A program made the translations under genes and the position numbers. This document shows positions 20,651 through 30,573 of a stretch of 64,000 nucleotides of DNA, one piece after another (within the stretch, counting starts at the first letter, position 1; each line of letters starts with the position of its first letter). This stretch comes from Porticoccaceae bacterium. Its GTDB lineage: Bacteria > Pseudomonadota > Gammaproteobacteria > Pseudomonadales > Porticoccaceae. Below the pieces are notes generated by a model. That model made no database searches. It saw only the letters and a list, made by a program, of their open reading frames with translations, and had not been told where the DNA came from. Location of the stretch: positions 48,336 through 112,335 of the forward strand of contig JAJFKC010000009.1 in the NCBI GenBank assembly GCA_021773435.1. The letters are read 5' to 3'.

Positions 20651-21463
20651 CTAGTAATGGGTTTCTGCGGTTTCTGTATGAATATAACCCTCGTCACCGG
20701 GAATCAAGGGGATTAGCGCTTCGGGGTCGGGTCGCATAGGCAGTATGCGGGGGAATTCTTTGATTGCGGCGACGCCTGTTAATAGATCGGTAACATTTTC
20801 AAACGGACACAGGGGTTCGAGATTTTTGATGGTGGGGAAGAAAATTTTAAAGCCTTCTTCCTGCTGCTGGCGAATCGCATCTGTTGGATTAATCCAGCAT
20901 TGGGATACCACCTCGTGATTATCGATAATGGGTTCCTGATTCTCGGGAGCTTTGCAAACGAAAAAGCGCGTATCAAAGCGGCGAGGCTGGGAGACCGGCG
21001 TTACCCAGTGACTGTAGTAGAACATCTGATCAGCGGCTAGTGTGAGCTGCTCTGTTTTACAGATGTCCAGCAAGCTTGAGGTGCCAGCATTGAGCGCATC
21101 GCGGTGGGCGACAAAGCGGGCTTTGGTGTCCGGGTCGTCAAAGCTGACGATATCGCCCTGCTTGTCATAGGCTAACAATATACCGGCTTCCTCAAAACAT
21201 TCGCGGATGCCGCCCATCCAGTAGGCGAGGCCGTATTTGGGCACGCTGAGCAGGGCGCTGGCGTCTGCATCGGTGTGTCCGGAATAGCTGGCCTGGTATT
21301 GTTCATCGGCGTCGTGGAGGTCAACTTTGCCGCCGGGGAAGACAAACATGCCGCCAAAGGATTCGGACTTGCCGCTACGTTCCTGCAGTAATACTTCAAC
21401 GCCAGTGGCGCCATCACGGACCAGAACGACTGTGGATGCATAGCGGAGTTTGGCCTGACTCAT
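20651..21463 (-). CDS. Nudix hydrolase with a Nudix box interrupted by an insertion
   Basis: A 270-residue hydrolase expected to cleave a nucleoside-diphosphate-linked compound. The Nudix box is split. The FPGGKVD half lies near residue 45, and the GGIRECFEEAGILLAY half (REUXEEXGU motif) follows after about 40 extra residues, an arrangement I associate with NUDT7/NUDT19-like CoA/acyl-CoA diphosphatases. A CoA-type substrate is therefore plausible, particularly next to a crotonase gene in the same orientation (83 nt apart), but this is inference. Confidence 0.82.
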   Translation of the reverse strand: MSQAKLRYASTVVLVRDGATGVEVLLQERSGKSESFGGMFVFPGGKVDLHDADEQYQASYSGHTDADASALLSVPKYGLAYWMGGIRECFEEAGILLAYDKQGDIVSFDDPDTKARFVAHRDALNAGTSSLLDICKTEQLTLAADQMFYYSHWVTPVSQPRRFDTRFFVCKAPENQEPIIDNHEVVSQCWINPTDAIRQQQEEGFKIFFPTIKNLEPLCPFENVTDLLTGVAAIKEFPRILPMRPDPEALIPLIPGDEGYIHTETAETHY

Positions 21464-21540
21464 GGTCGATATTCCCCTTGATTGGCAAACGTTGTGATAT
21501 GTCTGATCTGAAGTTTACCTAAATAAGCGGTGGGATTCCG

Positions 21541-21569
21541 CTTGAAAGCGGCTTAACTGACCCCATTTA
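21541..21569 (+). promoter_or_regulatory. Sigma-32-type heat-shock promoter of htpG
   Basis: CTTGAAA at 21541-21547, a 13-nt spacer and CCCCATTTA at 21561-21569 match the enterobacterial sigma-32 (RpoH) consensus essentially perfectly, 38 nt before the htpG start codon. Confidence 0.88.
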
Positions 21570-21606
21570 TGGTGGGTAATTATTTTATCACCCTCAGGAG
21601 TCAGAT

Positions 21607-23520
21607 ATGTCCGCAGCCATCCAGGCAGAAACCATGGGCTTTCAAACCGAAGCCAAGCAGTTACTACACTTAATGATCCATTCGTTGTATAGCAACCGCG
21701 ATATATTTTTGCGTGAATTGATCTCTAATGCCTCGGATGCCTGCGACAAATTACGTTTTGAGGCGCTGGAGCATGAAGACCTCTATGAGAACCAGTCCGA
21801 CCTGAAGATTCAAATTGAAGTGGATGAAGAAGCCGGAACAATTACCGTATCCGATAATGGTATTGGTATGACCCGCGATGAGATCGTCGCCAATCTGGGC
21901 ACTATTGCGCGCTCTGGGACCGCAGAGTTTTTAGGTTCACTGAGTGGTGATCAGCAAAAAGACTCTCATCTTATCGGTCAGTTCGGGGTCGGTTTTTATT
22001 CTGGTTTTTTGGTCGCCGAGAAGCTTATCGTTGAATCCCGCCGGGCTGGAACCAGCGCCGAGGAAGCTGTGCGCTGGAGCTGTGATGGTGAATCTGAATT
22101 CGTCGTAGAAACCATTGAGCGGGCAGAGCGGGGCACCAGTGTCACATTGCATCTGAAAGACGACGCCAAAGAGTACGGCAACGACTGGCGTCTGCGCAGT
22201 CTGGTCAAAAAATATTCCGACCATATTGCGGTGCCAGTGGAGATGCTAAAACCGGTGCCGCCGCCGATGGAAGGCGACGACGAAACGAAAGACGGTGAAG
22301 AGGATATCGTCGATGTACCGGAATTCGAGCGTGTTAATTCAGCGACGGCCCTGTGGACTCGTCCCAAGAAAGATATAGAGGACGATGATTATCAGGAGTT
22401 CTACAAGCACATCTCTCACGATTTTGAAGATGCCATGGCCTGGAGCCACAACCGGGTCGAAGGCAAGCTCGATTACACCAGCCTGATTTATATTCCTAGC
22501 CACGCGCCCTTCGATTTGTATAACCGTGATACGGCCAAGGGACTGAAATTATACATTCAGCGCACTTTTATTATGGATGATGCTGAGCAGTTCCTTCCTA
22601 TGTATCTGCGTTTTATAAAGGGCATTGTCGATTGTTCTGATCTGCCACTTAACGTGTCGCGGGAAATTTTGCAGAGCAGTCCGGCCGTGGATTCCATTCG
22701 CACCGCAGTGACCAAGCGAGTGCTTGATATGCTCGATACCATGGCAACCGAGAAGCCTGATAATTACGCCAAAGTCTGGGAAGCTTTTGGGGCAGTGTTA
22801 AAAGAGGGGCCTGCAGAAGACTTTGCTAACAGGGAGCGTATTGCTGGGTTATTAAGGTTCGCCACTACCCGTGGTGAAACCGAATCAGTGTCATTGGCCG
22901 ATTACGTGGCCAAAATGAAAACTGATCAGGAAAAAATCTATTACCTGATCGCAGAATCCGATGTGGTGGCCCGTAATAGTGCTTATCTCGAAGTCTTTAA
23001 AAAGCAAGGCATTGAGGTATTGCTGCTGAGCGAGCGCATCGATGAATGGACCATGCAAGGCATCCCTGAATTCGATGGCAAGCAACTCCAGGATATTAGC
23101 CGAGGCGAACTGGATTTAGAGGAGTTTGGCGATAAGAGTCCAGAAACAAAAGATGAAGACAGCACTGAGCGCAATGAAAAAGTACTGAAAACGATCAAGT
23201 CAGTGCTTGGTGACCGGGTTGCAGATGTCAGGGTAACGAACCGTCTGACCGAGTCGCCAGCATGCCTGGTGCTGGGCGAGGGCGATATGGGTATGCAAAT
23301 GCGCAAAATCATGGAAGCGGCCGGCCAACCCGTGCCAGAAAACAAACCCGTGCTGGAGATTAATGCCGACCATAAACTGGTTGCCCGTCTTGAAACGGAA
23401 AAGGACACCGAAAAAGTTGAAGATCTGGTCGGTATATTATTCGATCAGGCGGCGCTGTCGGCTGGTGAGCAGCTAGAGAATCCAGCCTTGTTTGTGCAGC
23501 GGATCAACCGGCTCCTCTAA
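21607..23520 (+). CDS. htpG: Hsp90-family molecular chaperone HtpG
   Basis: ATP-dependent cytosolic chaperone, 637 residues. The GHKL ATPase domain is clear: REL...NASDACDKLRFEA (Asn and Asp contacts), SDNGIGMTRDE, GTIARSGT and IGQFGVGFYSGFLVAEK. The middle and dimerisation domains follow in normal proportion. The acidic linker around residue 220 (EGDDETKDGEEDIVD) is typical of bacterial Hsp90. An exact sigma-32 promoter upstream predicts heat-shock induction. Confidence 0.97.
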   Translation: MSAAIQAETMGFQTEAKQLLHLMIHSLYSNRDIFLRELISNASDACDKLRFEALEHEDLYENQSDLKIQIEVDEEAGTITVSDNGIGMTRDEIVANLGTIARSGTAEFLGSLSGDQQKDSHLIGQFGVGFYSGFLVAEKLIVESRRAGTSAEEAVRWSCDGESEFVVETIERAERGTSVTLHLKDDAKEYGNDWRLRSLVKKYSDHIAVPVEMLKPVPPPMEGDDETKDGEEDIVDVPEFERVNSATALWTRPKKDIEDDDYQEFYKHISHDFEDAMAWSHNRVEGKLDYTSLIYIPSHAPFDLYNRDTAKGLKLYIQRTFIMDDAEQFLPMYLRFIKGIVDCSDLPLNVSREILQSSPAVDSIRTAVTKRVLDMLDTMATEKPDNYAKVWEAFGAVLKEGPAEDFANRERIAGLLRFATTRGETESVSLADYVAKMKTDQEKIYYLIAESDVVARNSAYLEVFKKQGIEVLLLSERIDEWTMQGIPEFDGKQLQDISRGELDLEEFGDKSPETKDEDSTERNEKVLKTIKSVLGDRVADVRVTNRLTESPACLVLGEGDMGMQMRKIMEAAGQPVPENKPVLEINADHKLVARLETEKDTEKVEDLVGILFDQAALSAGEQLENPALFVQRINRLL

Positions 23521-23672
23521 GATTGTGCCAGGCCAGTTTGATCAAGTAGCTGCTTTTAGGCATTGCAGTAAGCGCAAGCCACTTTTGATCAAGGCAGAGC
23601 AATCACCCTATAATCAGTATTCCTGAACAGGGCCTCGACTTCGCTGTCGAAAAGGCAACGGTCAAATAGAGA

Positions 23673-24686
23673 ATGACTGAAAATAATAAAAATGTGGTTG
23701 TATTGGGCGGTGGTAGCTTTGGTACGGCCATCGCCAATATGATTGCGGGCAATGGCCATCCAACGACATTGTGGATGCGTGATCAGGCTAACGTCACACA
23801 TTGTTTGCAGGTTGGCGAAAATAGGCAATATCTGCCGGGCTATCAACTAGACAAGCGACTCAACATTACAGCGGATATTCAGTTGGCGCTTAATAACGCC
23901 TCCCTGGTCTTTTTTTCCGTGCCGAGTAAAGCCTTCAGAGATGTGTGTCAGTTGGCAGCGCCATTTATAAAGCCGGGGACGATGGTAGTGAGTACGGCCA
24001 AAGGTATTGAAGGCGATTCCTTCAACTTGATGAGCGATGTCTTGGCGGAAGAATTAGATGATCCGAAAGTAGGGGTGATCAGCGGCCCGAATCTGGCCAG
24101 AGAAGTGGCCCGCAAGGAGCTCACTGCCACGGTGATTGCCAGCGCCGATAAGGAACTCTGTGAAACTGTGCAGACGACACTAAGCACAGAGTTTTTCAGA
24201 GTCTACGCAAATAGCGATATGTTCGGCGTTGAGTTAGCTGGCGCATTGAAAAATATCTACGCTATTACCGCAGGAGTCGCAACAGCGATGCAGCTTGGTC
24301 AGAACACTATGAGCATGTTGATCACGCGCAGCCTTGCCGAAATGACCCGATTTGCTACGCGGCTGGGGGCGGATCCGATGACCTTTCTCGGTCTCAGCGG
24401 AGTGGGTGATTTGTTTGTTACCTGTACTTCACCGTTGAGCCGTAATTATCGTGTTGGTCAAGCGATCGGTAAGGGGAGTAGTCTTGAGCAGGCCATCGCA
24501 GAAGTTGGCCAGGTGGCCGAAGGCGTTAACACGACCCGTACCGTTAAACTGAAAGCGGATGAGCTGGAGATCTATATGCCGCTGGCGACGGGACTTTATG
24601 AAGTGATGTTTAACGGCGCGGCAATTAACGAGATAGTAAAAAACATGATGGTTTCCGCTCAAACGGAAGATGTGGATGTTGCGTAG
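23673..24686 (+). CDS. gpsA: Glycerol-3-phosphate dehydrogenase [NAD(P)+]
   Basis: Reduces dihydroxyacetone phosphate to sn-glycerol 3-phosphate for phospholipid synthesis. It has 337 residues. The nucleotide-binding motif GGGSFGTA lies near the N-terminus; SGPNLAREVARKEL, the catalytic-Lys region ELAGALKNIYAI and GLSGVGDLFVTCTS are family signatures. sixA follows 61 nt downstream on the same strand, an association seen in many gammaproteobacteria. Confidence 0.96.
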   Translation: MTENNKNVVVLGGGSFGTAIANMIAGNGHPTTLWMRDQANVTHCLQVGENRQYLPGYQLDKRLNITADIQLALNNASLVFFSVPSKAFRDVCQLAAPFIKPGTMVVSTAKGIEGDSFNLMSDVLAEELDDPKVGVISGPNLAREVARKELTATVIASADKELCETVQTTLSTEFFRVYANSDMFGVELAGALKNIYAITAGVATAMQLGQNTMSMLITRSLAEMTRFATRLGADPMTFLGLSGVGDLFVTCTSPLSRNYRVGQAIGKGSSLEQAIAEVGQVAEGVNTTRTVKLKADELEIYMPLATGLYEVMFNGAAINEIVKNMMVSAQTEDVDVA

Positions 24687-24747
24687 GGCAGGCTATTTTC
24701 TTGCGTGTTGCAATAGTTGAAACGAAAGTAGCTGACACGAAAGTATA

Positions 24748-25242
24748 ATGAAGCTATATGTTATGCGTCATGGGCAAGCCGCTTATTTGCCTGATGCGAC
24801 AGCTGTGACGGTTGCCAGCGATGCGAAACGGCCCTTGACGGAGCAAGGTCGGCAGGATGTTGCCAGGGTTATAGAAGCTCGAAAGGCCTCACTTAGTGAC
24901 CTCGATATTGTCTTAACCAGTCCCTACCGACGCGCCCGCGAAACTGCTGAGATAGTGATGCAGGGGCTAGGTTTTTCTGGGCAACTGCTGGTTTGCAATG
25001 AGCTAACTCCGGCTAGTGATCTTTCTTCGGTGGCTAAATTGCTCGACAACTTAATCGATAAGTCTGGAATAAACTCGATGTTGCTAGCAAGCCATCAGCC
25101 CCTGGTTGGGGAGGTGCTTAATAGATTGACCGGTGAGGTTCAATTACGATCAATAGAACCTGCCTGGCTGGTGGCGCTAGAAACTGAAGCGGTATTGCCA
25201 GGCTACGCAGATTTTAGGTGGCTACAAAGGCCGGGTGAGTAA
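24748..25242 (+). CDS. sixA: Phosphohistidine phosphatase SixA
   Basis: A histidine-phosphatase-superfamily protein of 164 residues that in E. coli dephosphorylates phosphohistidine on Hpt domains or PTS proteins. The RHG motif is MRHGQA (His8), the SPYRRARETAEIV segment supplies the Arg, and LLASHQPLVGEVL contains the second catalytic His. Given its position after gpsA and its size, SixA is the best name. Other small phosphoglycerate-mutase-like phosphatases are the alternative. Confidence 0.88.
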   Translation: MKLYVMRHGQAAYLPDATAVTVASDAKRPLTEQGRQDVARVIEARKASLSDLDIVLTSPYRRARETAEIVMQGLGFSGQLLVCNELTPASDLSSVAKLLDNLIDKSGINSMLLASHQPLVGEVLNRLTGEVQLRSIEPAWLVALETEAVLPGYADFRWLQRPGE

Positions 25243-25292
25243 TCGCGACGGTAATTCGGCGAGTTAATATTTTAATGATTAATAATAAGTCG

Positions 25293-25859
25293 CTATTGAA
25301 TTAGTGATAAGAATTCATTGCGGGTCGTTTGGCTATTGCGGAATATGCCCAGCATAGCTGAGGTTTTCATGATGGAGTTTTGCTTTTCCACGCCACGCAT
25401 CATCATGCACATATGCTTGGCTTCGATAATAACGCCAACACCCTGTGCGCCAGTCACCTGTTCGATGGTGGTGGCAATCTGAGTGGCGAGATTTTCCTGG
25501 ATTTGTAAACGTCGGGCAAACATATCCACCACACGAGCCACTTTGGATAGACCCAGCACCATGCCGTTGGGGATATAAGCGACATGACAGGTACCGACGA
25601 AAGGTAGTAGATGGTGCTCACATAGTGAATAGAGCTCGATACCCTGAACAATGACCATTTCGTTGGAGTCGCTGGGAAACAGGGCGTCATTGACGACTTC
25701 GTCAAGATTCTGGTGGTAGCCTCCGGTAATAAACTCAAAGGCTTTAGCCGCGCGCAGAGGTGTATCGACCAGGCCAGGACGAGCTAAATCTTCGCCGATG
25801 CTTTCGATGATTTTTGCGTATGATTTTTGTATATCGTCTAAGTCAGTCATGTCGGTCAA
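25293..25859 (-). CDS. folE: GTP cyclohydrolase I
   Basis: Converts GTP to 7,8-dihydroneopterin triphosphate, the first step of folate (and pteridine) synthesis. It is 188 residues. The zinc-site segment [40 protein letters not shown] and [17 protein letters not shown] (zinc Cys) are all present, so this is the zinc-dependent FolE1 type. It is convergent with sixA and divergent from prmB. Confidence 0.95.
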   Translation of the reverse strand: MTDMTDLDDIQKSYAKIIESIGEDLARPGLVDTPLRAAKAFEFITGGYHQNLDEVVNDALFPSDSNEMVIVQGIELYSLCEHHLLPFVGTCHVAYIPNGMVLGLSKVARVVDMFARRLQIQENLATQIATTIEQVTGAQGVGVIIEAKHMCMMMRGVEKQNSIMKTSAMLGIFRNSQTTRNEFLSLIQ

Positions 25860-25997
25860 TAGGTTTAAATTGGTCGTTGAAAAGGCCCGCCACCCTATGT
25901 CAGCTTGCGAAAAAGGTAAAGATTTTTTTTAAACAGATAGTTTCGTTGACCAGGTAATATAGTAATCTTTGAACGGCTTAACTGGTTTGCAAATTCT

Positions 25998-26906
25998 ATG
26001 ATTATTGATGCGTCGATCAGAGCAGAACTTCATACCATTCGTGATTATATTCGCTATGGAGCGAGTCTGTTTACGCGCAAAAAACTGTTTTTTGGTCATA
26101 GTACCGATAACGCCTGGGACGAGGCGGTGGCTTTAGTTTTGCACGGCGTTCAGTTACCTGTACAAAGCGGACAGGAAGTATTAGATGCGCGCTTGACCAA
26201 TGATGAAAAGTTGTCGATAACTGAGCTGTTTGAACGCCGCTGTCAACATATTCCCGCACCCTATATTACCGGTGAATGCTGGTTCGCAGGTTTACCATTT
26301 CATGTCGATGAGCGGGTGCTGATTCCTCGCTCCCCCATAGCCGAGTTGATTCAAAATCGGTTTGCGCCCTGGTTACCGGCTGAACCGGAGACTATTCTCG
26401 ATCTATGTGCTGGCTCAGGCTGTATTGGTATTGCCAGTGCACTGGTATTTGCTGATGCCGAAGTTTTGCTTAGTGATATATCCGCCGATGCCCTGGTGGT
26501 CGCGGAGCAGAATATCGTCCGACATGACGTGGTTGAGCGGGTAGCCGTTTGTGAATCAGATTTGTTTGAACAGATAAGTGGGTGTTTCGATTTAATCATC
26601 ACTAATCCGCCCTATGTGGATGCCCTGGATCTGGCAGCAATGCCTGATGAGTTTCGTGCCGAACCCGTTTTGGCTCTCGAATCTGGGGCAGATGGCCTTG
26701 ATTTCACCCGCAGATTATTAGCAGAGGCCCAACCATTTTTAACTGAACGGGGATGCCTTGTTGTTGAGGTAGGTAATAGCCGTCATCATCTTGAAGCGGC
26801 GTTTCCGCAGGTGCCGTTTAACTGGGTTGACTTCGAGCGCGGTGGTCACGGCGTGTTTGTCCTGTTTCGGGATCAACTGCTTGCCTGTGCAGATTATTTT
26901 GATTAA
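25998..26906 (+). CDS. prmB: Ribosomal protein uL3 glutamine methyltransferase
   Basis: Class I SAM methyltransferase that modifies a Gln of ribosomal protein L3. It is 302 residues. An N-terminal helical domain is followed by the SAM site ILDLCAGSGCIGIASAL and the catalytic tetrapeptide NPPY (DLIITNPPYVDALDLAAMP). The length and the LIPRSPIAELI segment favour PrmB over PrmC. It lies 120 nt upstream of aroC, a prmB-aroC order common in gammaproteobacteria. Confidence 0.94.
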   Translation: MIIDASIRAELHTIRDYIRYGASLFTRKKLFFGHSTDNAWDEAVALVLHGVQLPVQSGQEVLDARLTNDEKLSITELFERRCQHIPAPYITGECWFAGLPFHVDERVLIPRSPIAELIQNRFAPWLPAEPETILDLCAGSGCIGIASALVFADAEVLLSDISADALVVAEQNIVRHDVVERVAVCESDLFEQISGCFDLIITNPPYVDALDLAAMPDEFRAEPVLALESGADGLDFTRRLLAEAQPFLTERGCLVVEVGNSRHHLEAAFPQVPFNWVDFERGGHGVFVLFRDQLLACADYFD

Positions 26907-27026
26907 GGCATTCCAATAAGAATTGCGTTTACTTTGCAGATTAAGCCCTTAAAGATTCTGGTTTTGCAGGGTCAAGCCTTATAATGGCGGTGACGGAATT
27001 GTTATAACTGATCAACGGAGTTGCAG

Positions 27027-28130
27027 GTGTCGGGTAATACCTTTGGTAAATTGTTTACGGTCACCACCTTTGGCGAAAGCCATGGCGCGGCGCTCGGCTG
27101 TATCATAGATGGCTGCCCGCCTGGGTTGGCATTGTCGGAGGCAGACTTGCAGGGCGATCTTGACCGCCGTAAACCCGGACAATCCCGCTATACAACCCAA
27201 CGCAATGAAGCGGACCAGGTGCGTATTTTATCGGGCACCTTCGAAGGCAAAACCACTGGTACACCGATTGGTTTGTTGATTGAAAATACCGATCAACGCT
27301 CCAAAGATTACAGCGCCATAAAAGATATTTACCGACCGGCACACGCTGATTACACCTATATGCAAAAGTATGGTGTGCGGGATTACCGTGGTGGAGGGCG
27401 GTCTTCGGCTCGTGAAACAGCCATGCGCGTGGCTGCAGGTGGTATCGCAAAGAAATATCTGCGTGACCATTATGGCGTCGAGGTCAGAGGTTACCTGAGT
27501 CAACTCGGGCCCATAAAGATTGAGCAGGTTGACTGGGATGAAATTGCCAACAACCCGTTTTTTTGCCCCGACGCCGACAAAGTGCCTACCATGGAAGCTT
27601 ATATGCAGAAGCTTTCGAAAGAGGGTAATTCCATTGGCGCGAAAATTACCGTCACTGCTCGCGGAGTGCCGCCTGGTTGGGGTTCGCCGGTATTCGACCG
27701 TCTGGATGCGGAGATTGCCAGCGCGCTGATGGGCATTAACGCGGTCAAAGGTGTGGAGCTGGGTGACGGCTTCGACAGTGTCTGTCAAAAAGGTACCGAG
27801 CATCGTGATGAAATGAGCCAGGATGGTTTTTTGTCCAACCATGCCGGTGGCGTTATCGGCGGTATTTCCAGCGGCCAAACCATTGTTGCTCATCTGGCCT
27901 TAAAGCCGACTTCCAGCCTGCGTCTGCCGGGACAATCGGTTGATGTTGAGGGTGAATCCGTCGAAGTCTCTACTACGGGCAGACATGATCCCTGCGTGGG
28001 TATACGCGCCACACCGATAGCCGAGGCTATGTTGGCGTTGGTGTTGATGGATCAGGCGCTACGCCACCGCGGTCAAATGGGCGGAGAAAGTCATCAGCTC
28101 AAGCAAGTTCCGCCCGAGCTTTCTGACTAG
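27027..28130 (+). CDS. aroC: Chorismate synthase
   Basis: Forms chorismate from 5-enolpyruvylshikimate-3-phosphate, using reduced FMN. It is 367 residues from a GTG at 27027, chosen because GGAG lies 6 nt upstream and the N-terminus [20 protein letters not shown] then matches the family exactly. A TTG at 27021 is the alternative. [18 protein letters not shown] and the C-terminal [18 protein letters not shown] are signatures. The MFS gene begins directly after the stop. Confidence 0.96.
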   Translation: MSGNTFGKLFTVTTFGESHGAALGCIIDGCPPGLALSEADLQGDLDRRKPGQSRYTTQRNEADQVRILSGTFEGKTTGTPIGLLIENTDQRSKDYSAIKDIYRPAHADYTYMQKYGVRDYRGGGRSSARETAMRVAAGGIAKKYLRDHYGVEVRGYLSQLGPIKIEQVDWDEIANNPFFCPDADKVPTMEAYMQKLSKEGNSIGAKITVTARGVPPGWGSPVFDRLDAEIASALMGINAVKGVELGDGFDSVCQKGTEHRDEMSQDGFLSNHAGGVIGGISSGQTIVAHLALKPTSSLRLPGQSVDVEGESVEVSTTGRHDPCVGIRATPIAEAMLALVLMDQALRHRGQMGGESHQLKQVPPELSD

Positions 28131-29330
28131 GTGGTCAATGGTTCAAACGTTACTTTAAAGCCTCTCGTAGCAACTACTGTGGAACCCGTGCCGGTTCCCT
28201 ACTGGCGACTTTCTGGCTTTTACTTCTTCTACTTCGCCCTGCTTGGGGGCATGTATCCCTATTGGCCGCTATATCTTCAGACCGAAGGTTTCGATGCTGA
28301 ACAAATAGGTTTTTTGTTGGCTATTCCCATGGTCACAAAAATTATCGCGCCGAATATATGGAGTTGGTTAGCGGATATCAGTGGCCGTCGGCTGGGGATT
28401 ATTCAGCTAGGCTCTTTGCTTGCCGTTATTTGCTTTACCGGCGTTCTTATTAATCAGAGTTTGCTGTGGCTAGCGGCGGTGATGGTGACCTACAGCTTTT
28501 TCTGGAACGCGGTTTTGCCTCAGTACGAAGTCGTTACTTTGAATTATCTCGGCGATCAACCAGAGCGATACAGCCGCCTGCGCCTATGGGGTTCGATTGG
28601 CTTTATTGTTGCGGTAGTCGGTGCTGGGCGTCTTTATGATGGTGCCGGTGTAGGCGTTTTCCCCTGGCTTTGTCTCGGCCTGTTGGCCGCTATCTTTTTA
28701 AGTAGTTTATGCATACCGAAACCCGGTTCAGAAGGAGTGCGGCCGCAACGACAAAGCCTGTGGCGGGCAGTCTTTCAGCGGCCGGTCATCGCGTTTCTGC
28801 TGGCCGGGGTTTTGTTGCAGGCCGCCCATGGTGCCTATTACAGTTTCTTCAGTATTTATATGGAGGAGCTGGGTTATACCCGCACGGCAATCGGTTTTTT
28901 ATGGTCGATTGGCGTGGTGGCAGAAGTCTTAATATTTATCGTGATGCACAATTTATTGCTCAGTTTTGGTGTACGCACCGTGTTAATCGCCAGTCTGGTT
29001 CTGGCGGCGCTGCGTTGGCTGATTATTGGCTACAGTGCAGAAAATCTGTGGTTGTTGATTTTTGCCCAGTGTCTTCATGCGTTTACTTTTGGAACCTTTC
29101 ATGCGGCGTCGATAGATACTATCCGCCGCTTGTTTAAACCGGGCACTCAGGGTGGTGGTCAGGCACTTTATGGTGCGGTTAGTTTTGGTGTGGGTGGCGC
29201 GCTTGGTTCCTACTTGGCAGGTCGTTATTGGGGGCAGGGGGCGGAGCTGGTGTTTGGTGTCGCGGCTATACTTTGTGTGATGGCAGCGTTGATTGCCTGG
29301 TACGGGTTTCGCGATCCGCAACTAAGATAA
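28131..29330 (+). CDS. MFS transporter, HcaT/MFS_1-like
   Basis: An inner-membrane major-facilitator carrier of 399 residues with about 12 TM helices. The early GGMYPYWPLYLQTEGFDAEQ and IAPNIWSWLADISGRR (the conserved loop 2-3 motif) resemble the HcaT/3-phenylpropionate family of sugar- or acid-proton symporters. The substrate cannot be read from the sequence. A GTG start abuts the aroC stop; a GTG at 28179 is an alternative, since the first 16 residues are not obviously membrane protein. It is probably co-transcribed with aroC. Confidence 0.85.
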   Translation: MVNGSNVTLKPLVATTVEPVPVPYWRLSGFYFFYFALLGGMYPYWPLYLQTEGFDAEQIGFLLAIPMVTKIIAPNIWSWLADISGRRLGIIQLGSLLAVICFTGVLINQSLLWLAAVMVTYSFFWNAVLPQYEVVTLNYLGDQPERYSRLRLWGSIGFIVAVVGAGRLYDGAGVGVFPWLCLGLLAAIFLSSLCIPKPGSEGVRPQRQSLWRAVFQRPVIAFLLAGVLLQAAHGAYYSFFSIYMEELGYTRTAIGFLWSIGVVAEVLIFIVMHNLLLSFGVRTVLIASLVLAALRWLIIGYSAENLWLLIFAQCLHAFTFGTFHAASIDTIRRLFKPGTQGGGQALYGAVSFGVGGALGSYLAGRYWGQGAELVFGVAAILCVMAALIAWYGFRDPQLR

Positions 29331-29466
29331 GCTAACTTATTTCGGCTGACCGTCTCGACTAACTATTGTTTTTGAGTGTGGCTTCTGTCTGACCACAGTG
29401 GGCCAGTTTGCCGCGACACGCTTCCCACTTTTAGCGGAAACATGTCGCGGGTGCCGCCTGGTCTCT

Positions 29467-29490
29467 TAACGGTATAACGGTATAACGGTA
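29467..29490. repeat. Three tandem 8-bp repeats between convergent genes
   Basis: TAACGGTA occurs three times in perfect tandem, followed by a partial fourth copy. It lies in the 190-nt gap between the MFS gene and the alcohol dehydrogenase gene, which converge. No other function was seen. Confidence 0.8.
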
Positions 29491-29520
29491 ACGGGAATGG
29501 CCAATGCCGATATTAGGTCG

Positions 29521-30573
29521 CTACCATTTTACAACCGTGGTTCCCACTGTGCCGTAGCTGCCCATGGAAGTGATCACGTCTGCTGCATCATCGATACCGA
29601 TAACATTGGTGACCATTCTACCCGGTGTCAATTTGCCAGATTCAACCATATTAAGCATTGACGGGTAACGTTGGGGTTGCATACCAATGGTGCCGACAAA
29701 CTGTAGTTCTCTCGCCACCATGATATCGACCGGCAATGACACAAAGCCTTTTTCTTCCTGAGTGGTCAGGCCAATTTGCAAATGCCGGCCGCGGCTTCGC
29801 AAGCTTAAAATTGAGTTCAGGCAAGTTGTAGCAATACCTAACGCATCGATAGATACATGGGTGCCACCGCCACTGAGTTCGATAACCGCAGCAGGAGCAT
29901 CTTCCTTGGCAGCGTTAACGGTGTGCAGGGCACCCATTTGTTTAGCGACCGCCAGCGACTCATCATTGATATCGACGGCAATCACATTGGCACCTAGAGA
30001 AGTGGCAATTTGCGTAGCGGCTAGACCGATGCCGCCGCAGCCATGAATGGACACCCAATCGCCAGCGCCAACCTGGGCCTGGTCGACCACCCCGTGAAAT
30101 GACGTCATAAACCGGCAACCCATACTCGCTGCCTCAACAAAAGGGATGGTTTCTGGCAAAGCGACGAGGTTTAGGTCTGCCCTGGAGACACCCGCATATT
30201 GGCCGTAACCACCGGGCCTGACAAAACCCGCGCCTTCAAAATTGACGCAGGTATTCTGATGTCCTGACTGGCAAAATTCACAGGTGCCGCAGCCAAAATT
30301 GAAAGGGCAGATAACGCGATCACCTTTTTTGAATTTTGTCACCTGGGAGCCAACTTCCTCGACGATGCCACAATACTCGTGACCGATGACATGGGGTAAT
30401 TCGGGCTGTAAGCCGATCCACTCCCAGTCGCCTTCGCAGACGTGCCAGTCGCTTCGACAAATGCCGTTTGCCTCGACCTTTACGATGGCATCTTCGGGGC
30501 CGCATTCTGGATCGGGCCAGTTTTCGTGGACTTTCATGGGTGTTTTAAAAGCTTCAAGTACGGCGGCTTTCAT
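29521..30573 (-). CDS. Zinc-dependent alcohol dehydrogenase (MDR superfamily)
   Basis: A 350-residue NAD(P)-dependent medium-chain dehydrogenase/reductase. Catalytic-zinc ligands are in GICRSDWHV (Cys) and HVIGHEYCGIVEEVG (His-Glu). The four structural-zinc Cys are in CGTCEFCQSGHQNTC. The cofactor loop is GCGGIGLAATQIATSLGANV, followed by AVDIND, whose Asp favours NAD+. The substrate is unknown. A small Ala-rich lipoprotein gene lies about 100 nt upstream on the same strand. Confidence 0.9.
   Translation of the reverse strand: MKAAVLEAFKTPMKVHENWPDPECGPEDAIVKVEANGICRSDWHVCEGDWEWIGLQPELPHVIGHEYCGIVEEVGSQVTKFKKGDRVICPFNFGCGTCEFCQSGHQNTCVNFEGAGFVRPGGYGQYAGVSRADLNLVALPETIPFVEAASMGCRFMTSFHGVVDQAQVGAGDWVSIHGCGGIGLAATQIATSLGANVIAVDINDESLAVAKQMGALHTVNAAKEDAPAAVIELSGGGTHVSIDALGIATTCLNSILSLRSRGRHLQIGLTTQEEKGFVSLPVDIMVARELQFVGTIGMQPQRYPSMLNMVESGKLTPGRMVTNVIGIDDAADVITSMGSYGTVGTTVVKW

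Noticed and set aside
23539..23594. Two TTGATCAA palindromes upstream of gpsA, about 48 bp apart
   Set aside because: They resemble half an FNR/ANR site but lack the 4-nt spacing of TTGAT-N4-ATCAA; with an 8-bp palindrome, chance is a sufficient explanation.
27228..27893. 221-codon minus-strand frame inside aroC
   Set aside because: It is antisense to the conserved chorismate synthase core and has no ribosome-binding site or family resemblance.
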